From NCBI RefSeq assembly GCF_017654485.1, contig NZ_CP061091.1, forward strand, positions 2,300,501 through 2,364,500: a stretch of DNA of 64,000 nucleotides, written 5' to 3'. The stretch comes from Roseomonas marmotae (GTDB lineage: Bacteria; Pseudomonadota; Alphaproteobacteria; Acetobacterales; Acetobacteraceae). Positions 53,139 through 64,000 of this stretch are shown here, in pieces (within the stretch, counting starts at the first letter, position 1; every line of letters begins with the position of its first letter). A model generated the notes under the pieces. The model ran no database searches. It was given only the letters and a program-made list of their open reading frames with translations, and had not been told where the DNA came from. The translations under genes were made by a program, and so were the position numbers.

Positions 53139-55354
53139 GCCGCGGCGTCTCGCTTCCGGTCCATCATGCGGCGCAGGCGCTTGATCAGGCTCTGCAGCCC
53201 CCAGGTCAACGCGCCCCAGCAGATCAGCACCACGACGAAGCCCAGGACATCGGTCAGGGAAGGGTCGGTGACGATACGCAGCAGCCGGTCGCCCAGCGCC
53301 GTCATCAGCAGCAGCCCTGGCGCGAGCCCCAGCGCCGTGCCGACCACATAGTCCAGCAGCGGGATGCGGATGGCGCCGGCCACCAAGTTGACCAGGGTGA
53401 AGGGCGCGATCGGCATCAGCCGGACCATGGTGACGGCCAGGATGCCGTTCACGGCGATGCTGCGGCTGACCTTGTTGATCCGGGGGCCGATGAGCTTTCG
53501 CAGCAGCCCGGGCCCCATGCGGCGGCCGACCAGATAGGTCAGCACGGCACTGATCATGGCACCCGCCGCGGCATAGAGCAGGCCTGGCCAGAGGCCGAAG
53601 GCGGCCGCCGTCGCCACGATCAACACATTCACGGGGAAAGCCAGCAGCCCCAGCAGCATGAAGAGGCCCAGCGCCAGCAGCGGCCCCCAGTGGCCGCCCG
53701 CCTCCATCGAGCTGCTGAAGGTCGTGGGATTCATCAGGTCGGAGAGGGGCGTGTAGCGCCACGCGGCGCTCAGGATGACCATGGGCGCGACCACCAGCCC
53801 GATCCGCAGCCAGAGTGCCATGCCGCTGCTCGACGCCGCGTCCTCGGTTTCGAAATCAGCCAGAACGGTCCCCGGGCCGAAAGGACGCCGCGGGTCAGCG
53901 ACGGCTTCGATCTGCGGCACGCCTTCGCCCTCCGCCAGTTCGCCATCCTCGATCGGCAGCAGCCGACGCTTCCGGCTGTGCAAATGATCCAAGGCCCGGA
54001 ACAGCGACCCGCCCCGGGTCAGCGCCGCGACCTGCTCCGGCCGCACGCCCAGATGCTCGGCCAGCATACGGTCGCGGATCTGGCGGATACCGCCGCGGGT
54101 TTGCTCGTCATGCCCCTCCACCACCAGGTCGCATTCGGTATCCGTGGCCATGGAGCGATTGCAGAGATTGGCCGAGCCGACGCGCAGCAGCCGGTCATCG
54201 ACGATCATGACCTTGGAATGCACCATCACATCGGCCTGCGGGCTGTGCCGTTCCCCCACATGCGGGTAGAGCATGCGTATCCGGTCGGCCACCCCGGCCT
54301 CCCGCAGCAGTGCCATGAAGCGAATGCGCCCGGCGAGCATCGTGCGGTGCTCCAGCCAGGTATGGTGGGTGCGGGGACCCAGCAACACGACCTCCAGACG
54401 GGGGGTGAGCAGCATTCGCTCGGCCAGTCGGGCCGCCAGTCTGAGATTGGTATAGAATTGGTTCTCCGCGTAGATGCAGTCTTCGGCCGCGTCGATCATC
54501 GCCTCGAATAGATGTTCGACCTCGCGGATCTCCGGCTCGCCCTCATAGGCCGCCTGGGTACGGGCGATGCCTACCTGCAGGTCGCGCAGATCCGGATTGA
54601 CGGCGCGGGGCCACAGATCCCGTGCCCCTGGGCGGGGCGGCTGCCGCGCCGGCAGCTCCTCGCACGCGGAACGGGCCCAGCGCGCCCGGAACAAATCGGC
54701 CAGGGCCCCGGCGGCCTCTCCATCGACCACCATCTGCACATCGTGGAACGGGGCGTACGGCACCTCACGCGGGTCTATCCGGTGGGGGTTATGGGGTGCG
54801 TGCGCCGGGGTATCCCAGCGCCGGATCGTCAGATCCAGCCCGCCGCTGAAGGCCAGCCGGTCATCAACGACGACGATCTTCTGGTGGTGGGAGGCGCCGA
54901 GAGGCACCTCGTCATCGAGGCAGAGCTCGATCTGTGACGGGGTATTCCAGTGCAGCGCCAGGGCGGGAAGCAACTCCCGCTCCAGCGCGTAAAGCACCGA
55001 ATAATCCCAGAGCAGAAGCTTGATCCGGAGATCCGGGCGGCGCGCCACCAGGGCCGCCAGAAAGGGACCGAGCGTGGATGGCAGCTCATCCTTCGGCTTG
55101 CCGCCCGCACCAAAGAGGGGAGTGCGGCTGTCGATGTCCCAGCCCGCGATCAGGACGCTCTTCTCAGCCTTCAGCAGCGCCTCGCGCAGGGCGCCGTAGT
55201 AGGTCGCGGCATCCACCAGCACGCCGGCACGCCCGGCCTGCTCCAGCCGCCAGACATTCTTCCCCTCCTTCAGCACGCCCGGTAAGGCGCTTCCGGCGGA
55301 GGGCAGGCGGTCATCCGGCTGGCGTGACGCGACGGGCGCGAGGATGTGCTGCAT
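53135..55354 (-). CDS. phospholipase D/cardiolipin synthase-like protein fused to a VTT (DedA-like) membrane domain
   Basis: 739 residues from ATG 55354 (a GTG at 55372 would add 6). The N-terminal half has two HKD motifs: H157, K159 and D164 ([11 protein letters not shown]) and H379, K381 and D386 ([10 protein letters not shown]), each with a following Gly/Ser and Asn/Asp. From about 520 there are membrane helices and a VTT/SNARE-associated domain (about 560-700) with [15 protein letters not shown] and VGRRMGP, similar to DedA/TMEM41-type proteins. The fusion suggests lipid head-group cleavage or exchange at the inner membrane. It is co-transcribed with the EEP hydrolase. Confidence 0.9.
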   Translation of the reverse strand: MQHILAPVASRQPDDRLPSAGSALPGVLKEGKNVWRLEQAGRAGVLVDAATYYGALREALLKAEKSVLIAGWDIDSRTPLFGAGGKPKDELPSTLGPFLAALVARRPDLRIKLLLWDYSVLYALERELLPALALHWNTPSQIELCLDDEVPLGASHHQKIVVVDDRLAFSGGLDLTIRRWDTPAHAPHNPHRIDPREVPYAPFHDVQMVVDGEAAGALADLFRARWARSACEELPARQPPRPGARDLWPRAVNPDLRDLQVGIARTQAAYEGEPEIREVEHLFEAMIDAAEDCIYAENQFYTNLRLAARLAERMLLTPRLEVVLLGPRTHHTWLEHRTMLAGRIRFMALLREAGVADRIRMLYPHVGERHSPQADVMVHSKVMIVDDRLLRVGSANLCNRSMATDTECDLVVEGHDEQTRGGIRQIRDRMLAEHLGVRPEQVAALTRGGSLFRALDHLHSRKRRLLPIEDGELAEGEGVPQIEAVADPRRPFGPGTVLADFETEDAASSSGMALWLRIGLVVAPMVILSAAWRYTPLSDLMNPTTFSSSMEAGGHWGPLLALGLFMLLGLLAFPVNVLIVATAAAFGLWPGLLYAAAGAMISAVLTYLVGRRMGPGLLRKLIGPRINKVSRSIAVNGILAVTMVRLMPIAPFTLVNLVAGAIRIPLLDYVVGTALGLAPGLLLMTALGDRLLRIVTDPSLTDVLGFVVVLICWGALTWGLQSLIKRLRRMMDRKRDAAA

Positions 55355-55491
55355 GGCCGTTGTGCAACGCACTTATCCGGCGAAAGTCACGCCTGGCTGC
55401 CGTAAAAATTGTATGGCCAGGGCTGCCCCGCTTGACGACGGCTGCCCCGCGCGGGATCACCCCCTGGACTTGGCGCAAGAGGTATTTCGTG

Positions 55492-56493
55492 ATGCAGCGC
55501 GTGTTTTCCGGGATCCAGCCCTCCGGTATTCCGACTCTCGGTAACTATCTGGGCGCCATCCGCAACTGGGTGCCCATGATGGATGATCATGAGTGCGTCT
55601 ATTGCGTGGTGGACCTGCACGCGATCACCCAGCCCTTCGATCACCGGGAACTGGCGCGCGCCACGCGCGAAATGGCGGCCGCGCTGATCGCCTGCGGCGT
55701 GGACCCGGACCGCTGCACTCTCTTTGTGCAGAGCCATGTCCATGCCCATACCCGCCTGGCCTGGATCTTCAACTGCGTGGCCCGCATCGGCTGGCTGAAC
55801 CGCATGACCCAGTTCAAGGACAAGGCCGGCAAGGACCGGGAGAATGCGGGGGCGGGCCTCTATGTCTACCCCAACCTGATGGCCGCCGACATCCACGCCT
55901 ATCACGCCACCCGCGTGCCGGTGGGCGAGGACCAGAAGCAGCATCTGGAACTGGCGAATGATATCGCGCAGAAGTTCAACCATGACTTTGGCGTGGAGTT
56001 CTTCCCGAACATCGAGCCGATGATCCAGGGCGTGGCCGCGCGCGTCATGTCGCTGCGTGACGGCACCAAGAAGATGTCGAAGTCCGACCCTTCGGACCAG
56101 TCGCGCATCAACCTGACGGACGATGCCGACGCCATCGCCCTGAAGATCCGCCGCGCCAAGACCGACCCGGAGCCGCTGCCCTCCGAACTGGCTGGCCTGG
56201 AAGCGCGGCCCGAGGCGCGGAATCTGGTGGGCATCCTGGCCGCCGTGACCAACGCCACGCCGGCCGATGTGCTGCGGGACCATGCGGGCAAGGGCTTCGG
56301 CGCATTCAAGGAAGTGCTGACCGAGGCGCTGGTGGCGCATCTGAGCCCCATTCAGGCCGAGATGACCCGCCTGCTCGCCGACCCCGCCGCCGTGGACGCC
56401 GCCTTGCGGAAGGGGGCCGACCGCGCCTCCGCCATCGCCGAGCCGATCGTGACGAAGGCGGAGGAGATCGTCGGCTTCCTGCCCCGGCGCTAA
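55492..56493 (+). CDS. trpS: tryptophan--tRNA ligase
   Basis: 333 residues from ATG 55492; the long upstream frame lies opposite the phospholipase D gene. Class I motifs are [18 protein letters not shown] (HIGH equivalent TLGN) and [36 protein letters not shown] contributes the Trp/ATP pocket. It charges tRNA-Trp. Its end overlaps the convergent ispDF gene by 4 bp. Confidence 0.96.
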   Translation: MQRVFSGIQPSGIPTLGNYLGAIRNWVPMMDDHECVYCVVDLHAITQPFDHRELARATREMAAALIACGVDPDRCTLFVQSHVHAHTRLAWIFNCVARIGWLNRMTQFKDKAGKDRENAGAGLYVYPNLMAADIHAYHATRVPVGEDQKQHLELANDIAQKFNHDFGVEFFPNIEPMIQGVAARVMSLRDGTKKMSKSDPSDQSRINLTDDADAIALKIRRAKTDPEPLPSELAGLEARPEARNLVGILAAVTNATPADVLRDHAGKGFGAFKEVLTEALVAHLSPIQAEMTRLLADPAAVDAALRKGADRASAIAEPIVTKAEEIVGFLPRR

Positions 56494-57638
56494 GCCGAAG
56501 GCAGGAGAAGCGTCGCCGCCGCCTGGGCGGCGATGCCTTCGCCGCGGCCGGTGAAGCCCAGCCGCTCCGTCGTGGTCGCCTTGACCGAGACGCGGGAGAG
56601 CGGGATGCCCATCAGCTCCGCCAGCCGCGCCCGCATGGCCCCGGCATGCGGGCCGATCTTCGGCCGCTCGCAGATCAGGGTCACGTCGGCATGGGTGATC
56701 ATGCCGCCTCGTGCCGCCACCCGGCCCGCGGCATGGCGCAGGAAGCGGGCGCTGTCGGCGTCCTTCCATTTCATGTCGCTGGGCGGGAAGTGGCGGCCGA
56801 TATCGCCTTCCGCCAGGGCGCCGTAGATGGCGTCGCAAAGCGCGTGCAGGCCCACATCGGCGTCGGAATGGCCATCGAGCCCGAGCGGATGCGGGACGGT
56901 GATGCCGCAGAGGATCAGCGGGCGCCCCTCCACCAGCCGGTGGACGTCGAAACCCGTACCCATGGCGGGCAGGAAGCGGGGCAGCAGGGCGGCCTCGGCG
57001 CGGGCCAGATCCTCGGGGTAGGTCACTTTCAGGTTGTTCTCCGAACCGGGCAGAAGGGCCACGGGAAGGCCCTGCGCCTCCAGCAGCGCGGCATCGTCCG
57101 TGGCTTCCCCGGTGGCGGCACGATGTGCCCGCAGCAGGACGGGGAAGCGGAAGGCCTGGGGGGTCTGGGCGCGGAACAGCCCGGCGCGTGGCACGGTGTG
57201 CCGGATGGTGCCGCCCTCGGCAGCCTTCAGCGTATCTGAAACCGGCTGGGCCGGGATGGCGCCGGGATGGATCTTCAGGGCTTCCAGCAGGGCCGGGACG
57301 GTGCCGGGCGCCAGGATCGGCCGGGCCGCGTCATGCACCAGCACCACATCCGGGGCATCCCCCGCCAGGGCTTCCAGTCCCGCGCGGACGCTGGCCTGCC
57401 GGCTGGCGCCGCCGCACACCGGCGGCAGGCAGGAAAGCCCCTCCAGCATCGCGGCGACACGCCCTTCCTCGCCGGGGGCGACAACGGGCAGCAGTGCCTG
57501 CACATGGCCGCCGGCCAACAGCGCCTCGGCGGCGTGGCGCAGGATGGGGCGGCCCAGGAGAGGGAGATACTGCTTTGGCTCGGCGGCGCCGAAGCGGGTT
57601 CCGCTTCCGGCGGCCATCAACAGGGCGACGACACGCAT
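56490..57638 (-). CDS. ispDF: bifunctional IspD/IspF (MEP cytidylyltransferase and MECDP synthase)
   Basis: 382 residues. IspD half (about 1-225): [22 protein letters not shown] and [10 protein letters not shown]. IspF half (about 226-382): GTGFDVHRL with the metal ligands Asp and His, [31 protein letters not shown] and [20 protein letters not shown]. The fusion performs steps three and five of the MEP isoprenoid pathway and is common in alphaproteobacteria. It is divergent from dusB across 102 bp. ispE, the intervening step, is not nearby. Confidence 0.96.
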   Translation of the reverse strand: MRVVALLMAAGSGTRFGAAEPKQYLPLLGRPILRHAAEALLAGGHVQALLPVVAPGEEGRVAAMLEGLSCLPPVCGGASRQASVRAGLEALAGDAPDVVLVHDAARPILAPGTVPALLEALKIHPGAIPAQPVSDTLKAAEGGTIRHTVPRAGLFRAQTPQAFRFPVLLRAHRAATGEATDDAALLEAQGLPVALLPGSENNLKVTYPEDLARAEAALLPRFLPAMGTGFDVHRLVEGRPLILCGITVPHPLGLDGHSDADVGLHALCDAIYGALAEGDIGRHFPPSDMKWKDADSARFLRHAAGRVAARGGMITHADVTLICERPKIGPHAGAMRARLAELMGIPLSRVSVKATTTERLGFTGRGEGIAAQAAATLLLPSA

Positions 57639-57740
57639 GAGGGGAACCTATCCGCGCGCCACAAGACTGACCAGTGCCGCCCGCAGCTTGGGCGGATGAG
57701 CATGGACGCCGACGACAAGCCGCCTTAGATTGCCCAAATC

Positions 57741-58856
57741 ATGAGCATCGCGATCCAGCACGACACCGGCGCCCCGCCTTCAGTGGCCGAGGGCGCCACG
57801 ACGCCGCGCCTGCGCCCGATCATGGTGGGGCCCATACGCATCGACGCGCCGGTGATCCTGGCGCCCATGTCGGGCGTGACGGACCTGCCATTCCGCCGTC
57901 TCTGCCGCGAGCTGCGCGCCCCGATGGTGGTGAGCGAGATGATTGCCAGTCAGGCCATGGTGCGGGAGAACCGCACGACGCTGAAAATGGCCGAGGTGGA
58001 TGGCTTCGGTGGTCCGGCCAGCGTGCAGCTGGCGGGCTGCGACCCCGCCGTGATGGGTGAGGCCGCCCGGCTGGCGGCGGACCGTGGCGCCGCCATCATC
58101 GACATCAACTTCGGCTGCCCCGTGAAGAAGGTCGCCATCGGCCAGCAGGCCGGCAGCGCCCTGATGCGCGACGAGATCGGCGCCGCACGCATCCTGGAGG
58201 CGACGGTGAAGGCCGTCTCCGTCCCGGTCACGCTGAAGATGCGGATGGGCTGGGACCATAACAGCCTGAATGCCCCGCGCTTGGCCAAGATCGCCGAGGA
58301 ATGCGGCATCCGCATGGTGACGGTGCATGGCCGCACCCGGCAGATGTTCTACACCGGCACCGCCGACTGGGCCTTCGTGGCCAATGTGAAGCAGGCGGTC
58401 TCGATCCCCGTCATCGTCAATGGCGACATCCTGGCGCCCGAACATGCCGCGGAGGCGCTGCGGCAATCCGGCGCGGATGGCGTGATGATCGGGCGGGGCT
58501 GCTATGGCCGCCCCTGGCTGCTGGCGCAGGTTGCGGAATACCTGACTACAGGCACTCTTCTGCCCGAGCCCGACCTCGCAACCCATTACGACATCCTGTT
58601 GCGCCACTACCGCTCCATGCTGGAGCATCACGGGCGCGACCCGGGCGTCCGGCTGGCCCGCAAGCACCTGGCCTGGTACTCCAAGGGGCTGCCCGGCTCC
58701 GCCGAGTTCCGCGTGCGGGTGAACCGGGCCGATACGCCGGAAGCCGCCGAGGCGGTGCTGGAGGAGTTCTACCGCCCGCTGATCGAGCAGGGGGTGACCG
58801 TGGTCCGCGACGCCTATTCCGCCGCCGGCCGCGACGAGGATGCCATGGCCGCATGA
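57741..58856 (+). CDS. dusB: tRNA dihydrouridine synthase (DusB/NifR3)
   Basis: 371 residues with an extra ~25-residue N-terminal tail. FMN-binding [19 protein letters not shown], the catalytic Cys in [24 protein letters not shown] and [18 protein letters not shown] match DusB. It reduces uridines in the D-loop of tRNA. As in many alphaproteobacteria (historically nifR3) it heads the ntr operon; ntrB overlaps its stop by 4 bp. Confidence 0.95.
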   Translation: MSIAIQHDTGAPPSVAEGATTPRLRPIMVGPIRIDAPVILAPMSGVTDLPFRRLCRELRAPMVVSEMIASQAMVRENRTTLKMAEVDGFGGPASVQLAGCDPAVMGEAARLAADRGAAIIDINFGCPVKKVAIGQQAGSALMRDEIGAARILEATVKAVSVPVTLKMRMGWDHNSLNAPRLAKIAEECGIRMVTVHGRTRQMFYTGTADWAFVANVKQAVSIPVIVNGDILAPEHAAEALRQSGADGVMIGRGCYGRPWLLAQVAEYLTTGTLLPEPDLATHYDILLRHYRSMLEHHGRDPGVRLARKHLAWYSKGLPGSAEFRVRVNRADTPEAAEAVLEEFYRPLIEQGVTVVRDAYSAAGRDEDAMAA

Positions 58857-59989
58857 ACCTGGTCACACGCCGCAACCTCACCTTGGATCAGGCGGTGCTG
58901 CCCGACAGCGTCGCGGTGCTCTCGGCCCTGCCGGTGCCGGTGGTGGTGCTGGATGGCGCCAACCGCTTCTGCGCCGCCAATCCGGCGGCAGAGCAGTTCT
59001 TCCAGCTCTCGGCCAGTTCCCTGGCCCAGCATTCGCTGGCTGATCTGATCCCGCCGGATACGCGGCTCTTCGCGTTGGTGGATCAGGTGCGGAACCAGGA
59101 TGCCCCGGTCTCGGACTATGACCTGACGCTGGAGAGCCCGCGCCTCCACCGCACCGGCGTCGCCGCCCATGGGGCGCCGCTGCCGGAACTGCGGGGCGCG
59201 GTGGTGCTGACGCTGCAGGATGGCAGCAAGGCGCAGAAGCTGGACCGGCAGCTGAACTTCCGGGGCGCCGCCCGCGGTGCTTCCGCCATGGCCGCCATGC
59301 TGGCGCATGAGGTGAAGAACCCGCTCTCCGGCATCCGGGGCGCGGCGCAGTTGCTGGAACAATCCGCCAGCGAGGCCGACCGTGAGCTCTGCGAGCTGAT
59401 CCAGGACGAAGTCGACCGCATCCGCAACCTGGTCGAGCGGATGGAGATGTTTTCCGAGCGGCCGATCGAATGCGGTGTGGTCAATATCCATGAGGTGCTG
59501 GACCATGTCCGGCGCATCGCCAGCCGGGGCTTCGCCAGCCACCTGCGCATCGTGGAGGATTACGATCCTTCCCTGCCGCCGGTCTGGGGCAACCGGGACT
59601 TCCTGGTGCAGATCCTGCTGAACCTGGTCAAGAATGCCGCCGAGGCGGTGGCCCCCCAGGGCGGAGAGATCCAGCTCTCCACCGCCTATCATCACGGCGT
59701 CCGCATCGCCGTTCCCGGCTCGCGGGAGCGGGTGCATCTGCCGTTGCAGGTCAGCGTCCGGGACAACGGACCCGGGATCGATGAGGAGGTGCGCGTCAAT
59801 ATCTGGGAGCCGTTCGTGACCACGAAGCGGGGCGGGCAGGGGCTCGGCCTCGCCATGGTCGCCAAGCTGGTCGCCGATCAGGGGGCGCTGATCGAGTGCG
59901 ACAGCCGTCCCGGCCGCACCATCTTCCGCCTCTCCCTGCCCATGCCGCCCGCCGACCTTCAAGCCCGCCTCGAGACCCCGACCGAATGA
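58853..59989 (+). CDS. ntrB: nitrogen regulation histidine kinase NtrB
   Basis: 378 residues from ATG 58853 (ATGA overlap with dusB). An N-terminal PAS domain (about 20-125) precedes the phospho-acceptor H-box [15 protein letters not shown] (His near residue 148) and an HATPase with [18 protein letters not shown] and GGQGLGLAM. Cytoplasmic, without membrane segments. NtrB phosphorylates NtrC under nitrogen limitation and is switched by PII. Its stop overlaps the ntrC ATG by 4 bp. Confidence 0.95.
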   Translation: MNLVTRRNLTLDQAVLPDSVAVLSALPVPVVVLDGANRFCAANPAAEQFFQLSASSLAQHSLADLIPPDTRLFALVDQVRNQDAPVSDYDLTLESPRLHRTGVAAHGAPLPELRGAVVLTLQDGSKAQKLDRQLNFRGAARGASAMAAMLAHEVKNPLSGIRGAAQLLEQSASEADRELCELIQDEVDRIRNLVERMEMFSERPIECGVVNIHEVLDHVRRIASRGFASHLRIVEDYDPSLPPVWGNRDFLVQILLNLVKNAAEAVAPQGGEIQLSTAYHHGVRIAVPGSRERVHLPLQVSVRDNGPGIDEEVRVNIWEPFVTTKRGGQGLGLAMVAKLVADQGALIECDSRPGRTIFRLSLPMPPADLQARLETPTE

Positions 59990-61425
59990 CCGACAGCCGC
60001 ACCATCCTGATCGCCGACGACGACCGCGCCATCCGTACCGTGCTGTCGCAGGCACTGGGGCGCGCCGGCTACACCGTGCGCGCCACATCCTCCGCCGCCA
60101 CGCTCTGGCGCTGGGTGGAGGAAGGCAGCGGCGATCTGGTGATCACCGATGTCATCATGCCGGACGAGAACGGGCTGGACCTCGTGCCGCGCATCAGGCG
60201 CGTGCGGCCCGACCTGCGCGTGGTGGTCATGTCGGCCCAGTCCACCTTCATGACGGCGGTGAAGGCGGCGCAGCGCGGCGCCTTCGAGTATCTGCCCAAG
60301 CCCTTCGACCTGAAGGAGCTGCTTGCCGTTGTCGCCCGCGCGCTGATGATGCCGGCCAAGCCCGAGCCACAGACGGAGGAGACGGAGGGCGAGCGCCTGC
60401 CGCTGGTCGGCCGCAGCACGGCGATGCAGGAAATCTATCGCACCGTCGCGCGGCTCACGACCACGGACCTGACCGTGATGATCACGGGGGAGAGCGGCAC
60501 CGGCAAGGAGCTGATCGCCCGCGCCCTGCACGATTATGGCCGCCGCCGCACCGGGCCTTTCGTGGCCATCAACATGGCGGCGATTCCGCGGGAGCTGATC
60601 GAGAGTGAGCTCTTCGGGCATGAGCGCGGCGCCTTTACCGGGGCTCTGGCCCGTGGCATCGGGCGCTTCGAGCAGGCGGCCGGCGGCACCCTCTTCCTGG
60701 ACGAGATCGGCGACATGCCGCCGGAGGCGCAGACCCGCCTGCTGCGCGTGCTGCAGGAGGGCGAGTTCACCACGGTTGGCGGGCGTAACCCGATCAAGGC
60801 CAATGTGCGTATCGTCGCGGCAACGCATCGTGACCTGCGGCAGGCCATCCGCCAGGGCATGTTCCGTGAGGATCTCTTCTACCGCCTCAATGTCGTGCCC
60901 ATCCGCCTGCCGCCGCTGCGGGAGAGGGCGGAGGACATTCCCCTCCTTGCCCGGCACTTCCTTGAGCGGGCGAAGAACGCGGGACTGCCCGCGAAGCAGC
61001 TGGACCAGGAGGCGGTTGAGCGCCTGCGCCGCCACTCCTGGCCAGGCAATGCGCGGGAGCTGGAGAACCTGATGCGCCGGTTGGCCGCCCTCTATCCGCA
61101 GGAGGTGATCGGCGCCGACGCCGTTTCCAACGAGCTGGCAGAGGCTGAGCCCATGGCGGATACCGAGTCGCGGGCGCCCGAGACGCTGGAGCAGGCGGTG
61201 GAGCGCCACCTGACGACCTTCGTCGCCGCGCAGAAGGACGGGCTGCCCGTGCGCGACCTCTATGAGCGCGTGCTGGCGGAGGTGGAACGGCCATTGCTGC
61301 GGCTGGCGCTGGCCGCCACGCGCGGCAACCAGATCAAGGCCGCGGCCATGCTTGGCCTGAACCGGAACACGCTCCGCAAGAAGATCCGCGAGTTGGACCT
61401 GCCGGTGGTGCGCGGTCTGTCGTGA
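59986..61425 (+). CDS. ntrC: nitrogen regulation response regulator NtrC (sigma-54 activator)
   Basis: 479 residues. The receiver domain has phospho-acceptor D55 ([13 protein letters not shown]) and K103-type PKPFD. The AAA+ domain has Walker [15 protein letters not shown] for sigma-54 contact, Walker [10 protein letters not shown] and the R-finger region. The C-terminus is a Fis-type helix-turn-helix ([25 protein letters not shown]). It activates nitrogen-assimilation promoters. It overlaps both neighbours by 4 bp. Confidence 0.96.
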   Translation: MTDSRTILIADDDRAIRTVLSQALGRAGYTVRATSSAATLWRWVEEGSGDLVITDVIMPDENGLDLVPRIRRVRPDLRVVVMSAQSTFMTAVKAAQRGAFEYLPKPFDLKELLAVVARALMMPAKPEPQTEETEGERLPLVGRSTAMQEIYRTVARLTTTDLTVMITGESGTGKELIARALHDYGRRRTGPFVAINMAAIPRELIESELFGHERGAFTGALARGIGRFEQAAGGTLFLDEIGDMPPEAQTRLLRVLQEGEFTTVGGRNPIKANVRIVAATHRDLRQAIRQGMFREDLFYRLNVVPIRLPPLRERAEDIPLLARHFLERAKNAGLPAKQLDQEAVERLRRHSWPGNARELENLMRRLAALYPQEVIGADAVSNELAEAEPMADTESRAPETLEQAVERHLTTFVAAQKDGLPVRDLYERVLAEVERPLLRLALAATRGNQIKAAAMLGLNRNTLRKKIRELDLPVVRGLS

Positions 61426-63701
61426 GCCGGATGGCCGGCAGCAAGCCACCCCGCTTCGGCCGCAGCCTGGCGGACTGGCTCCTGGGCCGTTTCGTCACGC
61501 TGGCGCTGGCCGCCGTGGCGCTGCTGCTGGCGATCGGCACCTTCACCCTGCTGTCGGGCGGGAGTCCCTTCGGGCCCACCAAACCCGGCCAGGTCGTGGC
61601 CATGGTGCTGGTCAACGCCCTGTTCCTGCTGCTGCTGCTGGGCTCGGTCGTCGGCCGGCTGGTGCGGGTCTGGGCGGAACGTCGGCGCGGATCGGCGGGG
61701 TCACGGCTGCATGTGCGGCTGGTGCTCCTCTTCAGCGTCACTGCGGTGCTGCCGGCCCTCCTCGTCGCCATCTTCGCGGCGGTCTTCTTCAACCTGGGCA
61801 TCCAGGCCTGGTTCAGCGACCGCGTGCGCAGCACGCTGGAAGCCAGCCTCGTCGCGTCCCGCGCCTATCTGGACGAGCATCGCAACACCATTCGCGCCGA
61901 TGCCCTGGCAATGGCCGCCGACCTGAACCGCAACAGGCACCTGCTGGAGACCAACCAGTATGCCTTCGCGCGCATCCTGGCGACGCATACGGCGCTGCGC
62001 GGCCTGACGGACTCCGTGGTCTTCGAGCCCACCCTGAACCAGGTAGTGGCGCATGCGGGCCTGACCACCATCACCATTCTCGACCCGCTGCCGGCCTGGG
62101 CGACGGAGCAGGCGCGCAACGGCGACGTGGCCGTTTTGCCCGGAGAATCCGAGGAGGGGCGGGTGCGCGCCCTGGTGGAGCTGGATATCCAGCCCGGGTT
62201 GATGCTGCTGATCGGCCGGCCGGTGGACCCCAGCGTCATCGAGCACATGCGCCGTACCGAACTGGCCTTCCAGCAGTATGACCGGCTGGACCGCAACCGG
62301 TCCGGCCTGCAGATCACCTTCGCGATGATCTTCGCCATTGCGTCCCTGCTGGTGCTGCTGGCGGCGGTGTCGGTCGGCCTGGTCATCGCTAACCAGATCG
62401 CGCGCCCGCTCTCCCGCCTCATCGTGGCCGCGGACCGCGTGCGGAGCGGCGACCTGACGGTGCGGGTGACGGAAGGCGAGGCGGATGACGAGGTCGGTAG
62501 CCTGTCGCGGGCTTTCAACCGCATGACCAACCAGCTTGCGGCGCAGCGCAGCGAGTTGATGGAAGCCTACCGGCAGATCGACGAACGGCGACGCTTCACG
62601 GAGACGGTGCTCTCCGGCGTCTCGGCCGGCGTCGTGGGCCTGGATGCGGAGGGACGGATCAACCTGCCCAACCGCCGCGCCAGCGAGTTGCTGGGCCGCG
62701 ACCTGGATGCCGACCTCGGCACGCCGCTGGCGCAGGTGGTGCCGGAGTTCGATGCCCTGCTTCAGGCGGCCATGGCCGCGCCGGAGCGGACCCGCACGGG
62801 CGAGATCCGCATCGGCCCGCCTTCCTCCCGCCGAACCTTGCTCGCGCAGATCGGTGCGGAGATGCAGCCCGGCCAGGTCGTGGGCTTTGTGCTGACCTTC
62901 GATGACATCACCGAATTGCTCTCGGCGCAGCGGAAGGCCGCGTGGTCGGACGTGGCGCGGCGTATCGCGCATGAGATCAAGAACCCGCTGACCCCGATCC
63001 AGCTTTCGGCCGAAAGGCTGAAGCGGCGCTATCTGAAGGAAATCCAGTCCGACCCCGAGACCTTCAAAGCCTGCACGGACACCATCGTGCGGCAGGTGGA
63101 GGATATCGGGCGGATGGTAGACGAATTCTCCGCCTTCGCCCGGATGCCGCAGCCGGTCATCCGGTCGGAGGACCCCGCACAACTGGCCCGGGAGGCGCTG
63201 GTGCTGCAGCAGAACGCGCATCACGACATCGTTTTCTCGACGAAGATCCCGGCCGGGGCTCCACGCATCCAGTGCGACCGGCGCCTGACGGGACAGGCTT
63301 TGACCAACCTGCTGGCCAATGCGGCCGATGCCGTGCGCAGCCGCCAGCAGGCGCAGCTGGATGCCGGAGAGGCTGCTGCGCCCGGCCATATCCGTATTCT
63401 GGTGCAGCCGGACGGGGACTGGCTGAGCATCGCCGTCGAGGATGACGGCACCGGCCTGCCTCAGGGGGAGGAGCGGGAGCGGCTGACGGAGCCCTATGTC
63501 ACGCACAAGCCGAAAGGAACCGGCCTTGGTCTTGCCATCGTCAAGAAGATCATGGAGGACCACGGCGGCAGGTTGGTCCTGACCGACCGGCAGGGGGGCG
63601 AGCAGGGCACGCGTGCGGCGCTCGTCTTCCCGCTACGCCACGAGCAGGCCGTACCCGCGGCCGGGACAAAAATGACGGAGGTGCAGCAGCATGGCGCATG
63701 A
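61422..63701 (+). CDS. ntrY: nitrogen regulation membrane histidine kinase NtrY
   Basis: 759 residues from GTG 61422 (GTGA overlap). Three N-terminal membrane helices (about 22-125), a periplasmic region, a fourth helix at about 296-325, HAMP (about 325-378, [20 protein letters not shown]), PAS (about 385-490), H-box [21 protein letters not shown], and HATPase with [10 protein letters not shown] and [12 protein letters not shown]. NtrY works with NtrX and links nitrogen, oxygen or envelope signals. ntrX overlaps its last 11 bp. Confidence 0.95.
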   Translation: MSRMAGSKPPRFGRSLADWLLGRFVTLALAAVALLLAIGTFTLLSGGSPFGPTKPGQVVAMVLVNALFLLLLLGSVVGRLVRVWAERRRGSAGSRLHVRLVLLFSVTAVLPALLVAIFAAVFFNLGIQAWFSDRVRSTLEASLVASRAYLDEHRNTIRADALAMAADLNRNRHLLETNQYAFARILATHTALRGLTDSVVFEPTLNQVVAHAGLTTITILDPLPAWATEQARNGDVAVLPGESEEGRVRALVELDIQPGLMLLIGRPVDPSVIEHMRRTELAFQQYDRLDRNRSGLQITFAMIFAIASLLVLLAAVSVGLVIANQIARPLSRLIVAADRVRSGDLTVRVTEGEADDEVGSLSRAFNRMTNQLAAQRSELMEAYRQIDERRRFTETVLSGVSAGVVGLDAEGRINLPNRRASELLGRDLDADLGTPLAQVVPEFDALLQAAMAAPERTRTGEIRIGPPSSRRTLLAQIGAEMQPGQVVGFVLTFDDITELLSAQRKAAWSDVARRIAHEIKNPLTPIQLSAERLKRRYLKEIQSDPETFKACTDTIVRQVEDIGRMVDEFSAFARMPQPVIRSEDPAQLAREALVLQQNAHHDIVFSTKIPAGAPRIQCDRRLTGQALTNLLANAADAVRSRQQAQLDAGEAAAPGHIRILVQPDGDWLSIAVEDDGTGLPQGEERERLTEPYVTHKPKGTGLGLAIVKKIMEDHGGRLVLTDRQGGEQGTRAALVFPLRHEQAVPAAGTKMTEVQQHGA

Positions 63702-64000
63702 GATCCTGATCGTCGATGACGAGCCGGATATCCGCGCGCTGATCGAGGGCATCCTCTCGGATGAGGGCTACGAGACCCGCGTCGCCCAGAATTCCGATAC
63801 GGCCCTGGCTGCCTTTCGGGCCCGGCGGCCGAGTCTGGTGATCCTGGATATCTGGCTGCAGAACTCTCGGTTGGACGGCCTCGGCATTCTGGAGGCCATG
63901 CAGCGGGAGGAACCGCAGGTGCCGGTGGTCATGATTTCCGGCCACGGCACGATCGAGACGGCGGTGCAGGCCATCCAGCAGGGTGCCTATGACTTCATCG
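63691..64000 (+). CDS. ntrX: nitrogen regulation response regulator NtrX (partial, runs off the right edge)
   Basis: The first 103 residues are visible. They form a receiver domain with [17 protein letters not shown], phospho-acceptor D53 in LVILDIWLQ, and the Ser/Thr and Ile segment of MISGHGTIETAV. The AAA+ and DNA-binding parts are outside the window. Start ATG 63691 overlaps ntrY by 11 bp. Position after ntrY makes the assignment firm. Confidence 0.92.
   Translation, partial: MAHEILIVDDEPDIRALIEGILSDEGYETRVAQNSDTALAAFRARRPSLVILDIWLQNSRLDGLGILEAMQREEPQVPVVMISGHGTIETAVQAIQQGAYDFI

Noticed and set aside
61701..63563. Open frame of about 620 codons on the minus strand opposite ntrY
   Set aside because: Antisense shadow of ntrY; composition is His/Arg/Gln-rich and no domain is visible.

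Overview
The window is dense, high-GC chromosomal DNA with short intergenic gaps and many 4-bp start/stop overlaps. Gene order points to an alphaproteobacterium: dusB-ntrB-ntrC-ntrY-ntrX, argS-SPOR-nagZ-M50-scpA-scpB-tatB-tatC-serS, pcm-tolC-popZ-valS, a fused ispDF and a complex I NDUFS4-type accessory subunit. Together with the number of uptake systems and Cox-type oxidoreductase genes this suggests a Roseomonas-like member of the Acetobacteraceae. That is inference from synteny, not a search. I see no rRNA, insertion sequence, prophage or CRISPR array.

Layout. 1-9.4 kb (accessory): a TRAP binding protein overlapping a Cache/PAS sensor that runs off the left edge; ugpQ; mepA; rfbA; a type I secretion ABC/HlyD pair with a small unknown protein; gtrA. 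9.4-18.2 kb: a peptide/nickel-type ABC operon with two Tat-exported binding proteins, two permeases and two ATPases, then a Cox/XDH-type small and medium subunit pair without a large subunit. 18.2-25.2 kb: a two-domain cold-shock protein with a repetitive Gly/Arg/Asp linker; a GntR regulator, thiol dioxygenase and ATP-grasp ligase; a Pat-like acyl-CoA synthetase/GNAT fusion and a convergent XRE regulator. 25.3-32.3 kb: hydroxypyruvate isomerase, AI-2E transporter, cytoplasmic gamma-glutamyltransferase, and a decayed phosphonate (C-P lyase) locus with intact phnN, phnM and a DUF1045 gene but a wrecked phnL.

32.3-64 kb is mostly housekeeping: tRNA-Asn and tRNA-Cys; pcm, tolC, popZ, valS; ilvD; a small-envelope-protein pair; xthA and erpA divergent from dgt; the argS-to-serS run; tRNA-Pro, a complex I subunit and tRNA-Arg; an EEP hydrolase with a phospholipase D/VTT fusion; trpS, ispDF, and dusB with the two nitrogen two-component systems NtrBC and NtrYX (NtrX cut by the right edge).

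Points most worth a second look: the phnL pseudogene, the Cox pair lacking its catalytic subunit, the Pat-like protein that seems to have lost the catalytic-His segment of its synthetase half, the GntR/thiol-dioxygenase/ATP-grasp cluster with a perfect palindrome in front, the cold-shock protein linker, tatA missing from the tat run, and the abrupt base-composition switch near the end of tolC. I found no clear candidate for a wholly new defence or mobile system.
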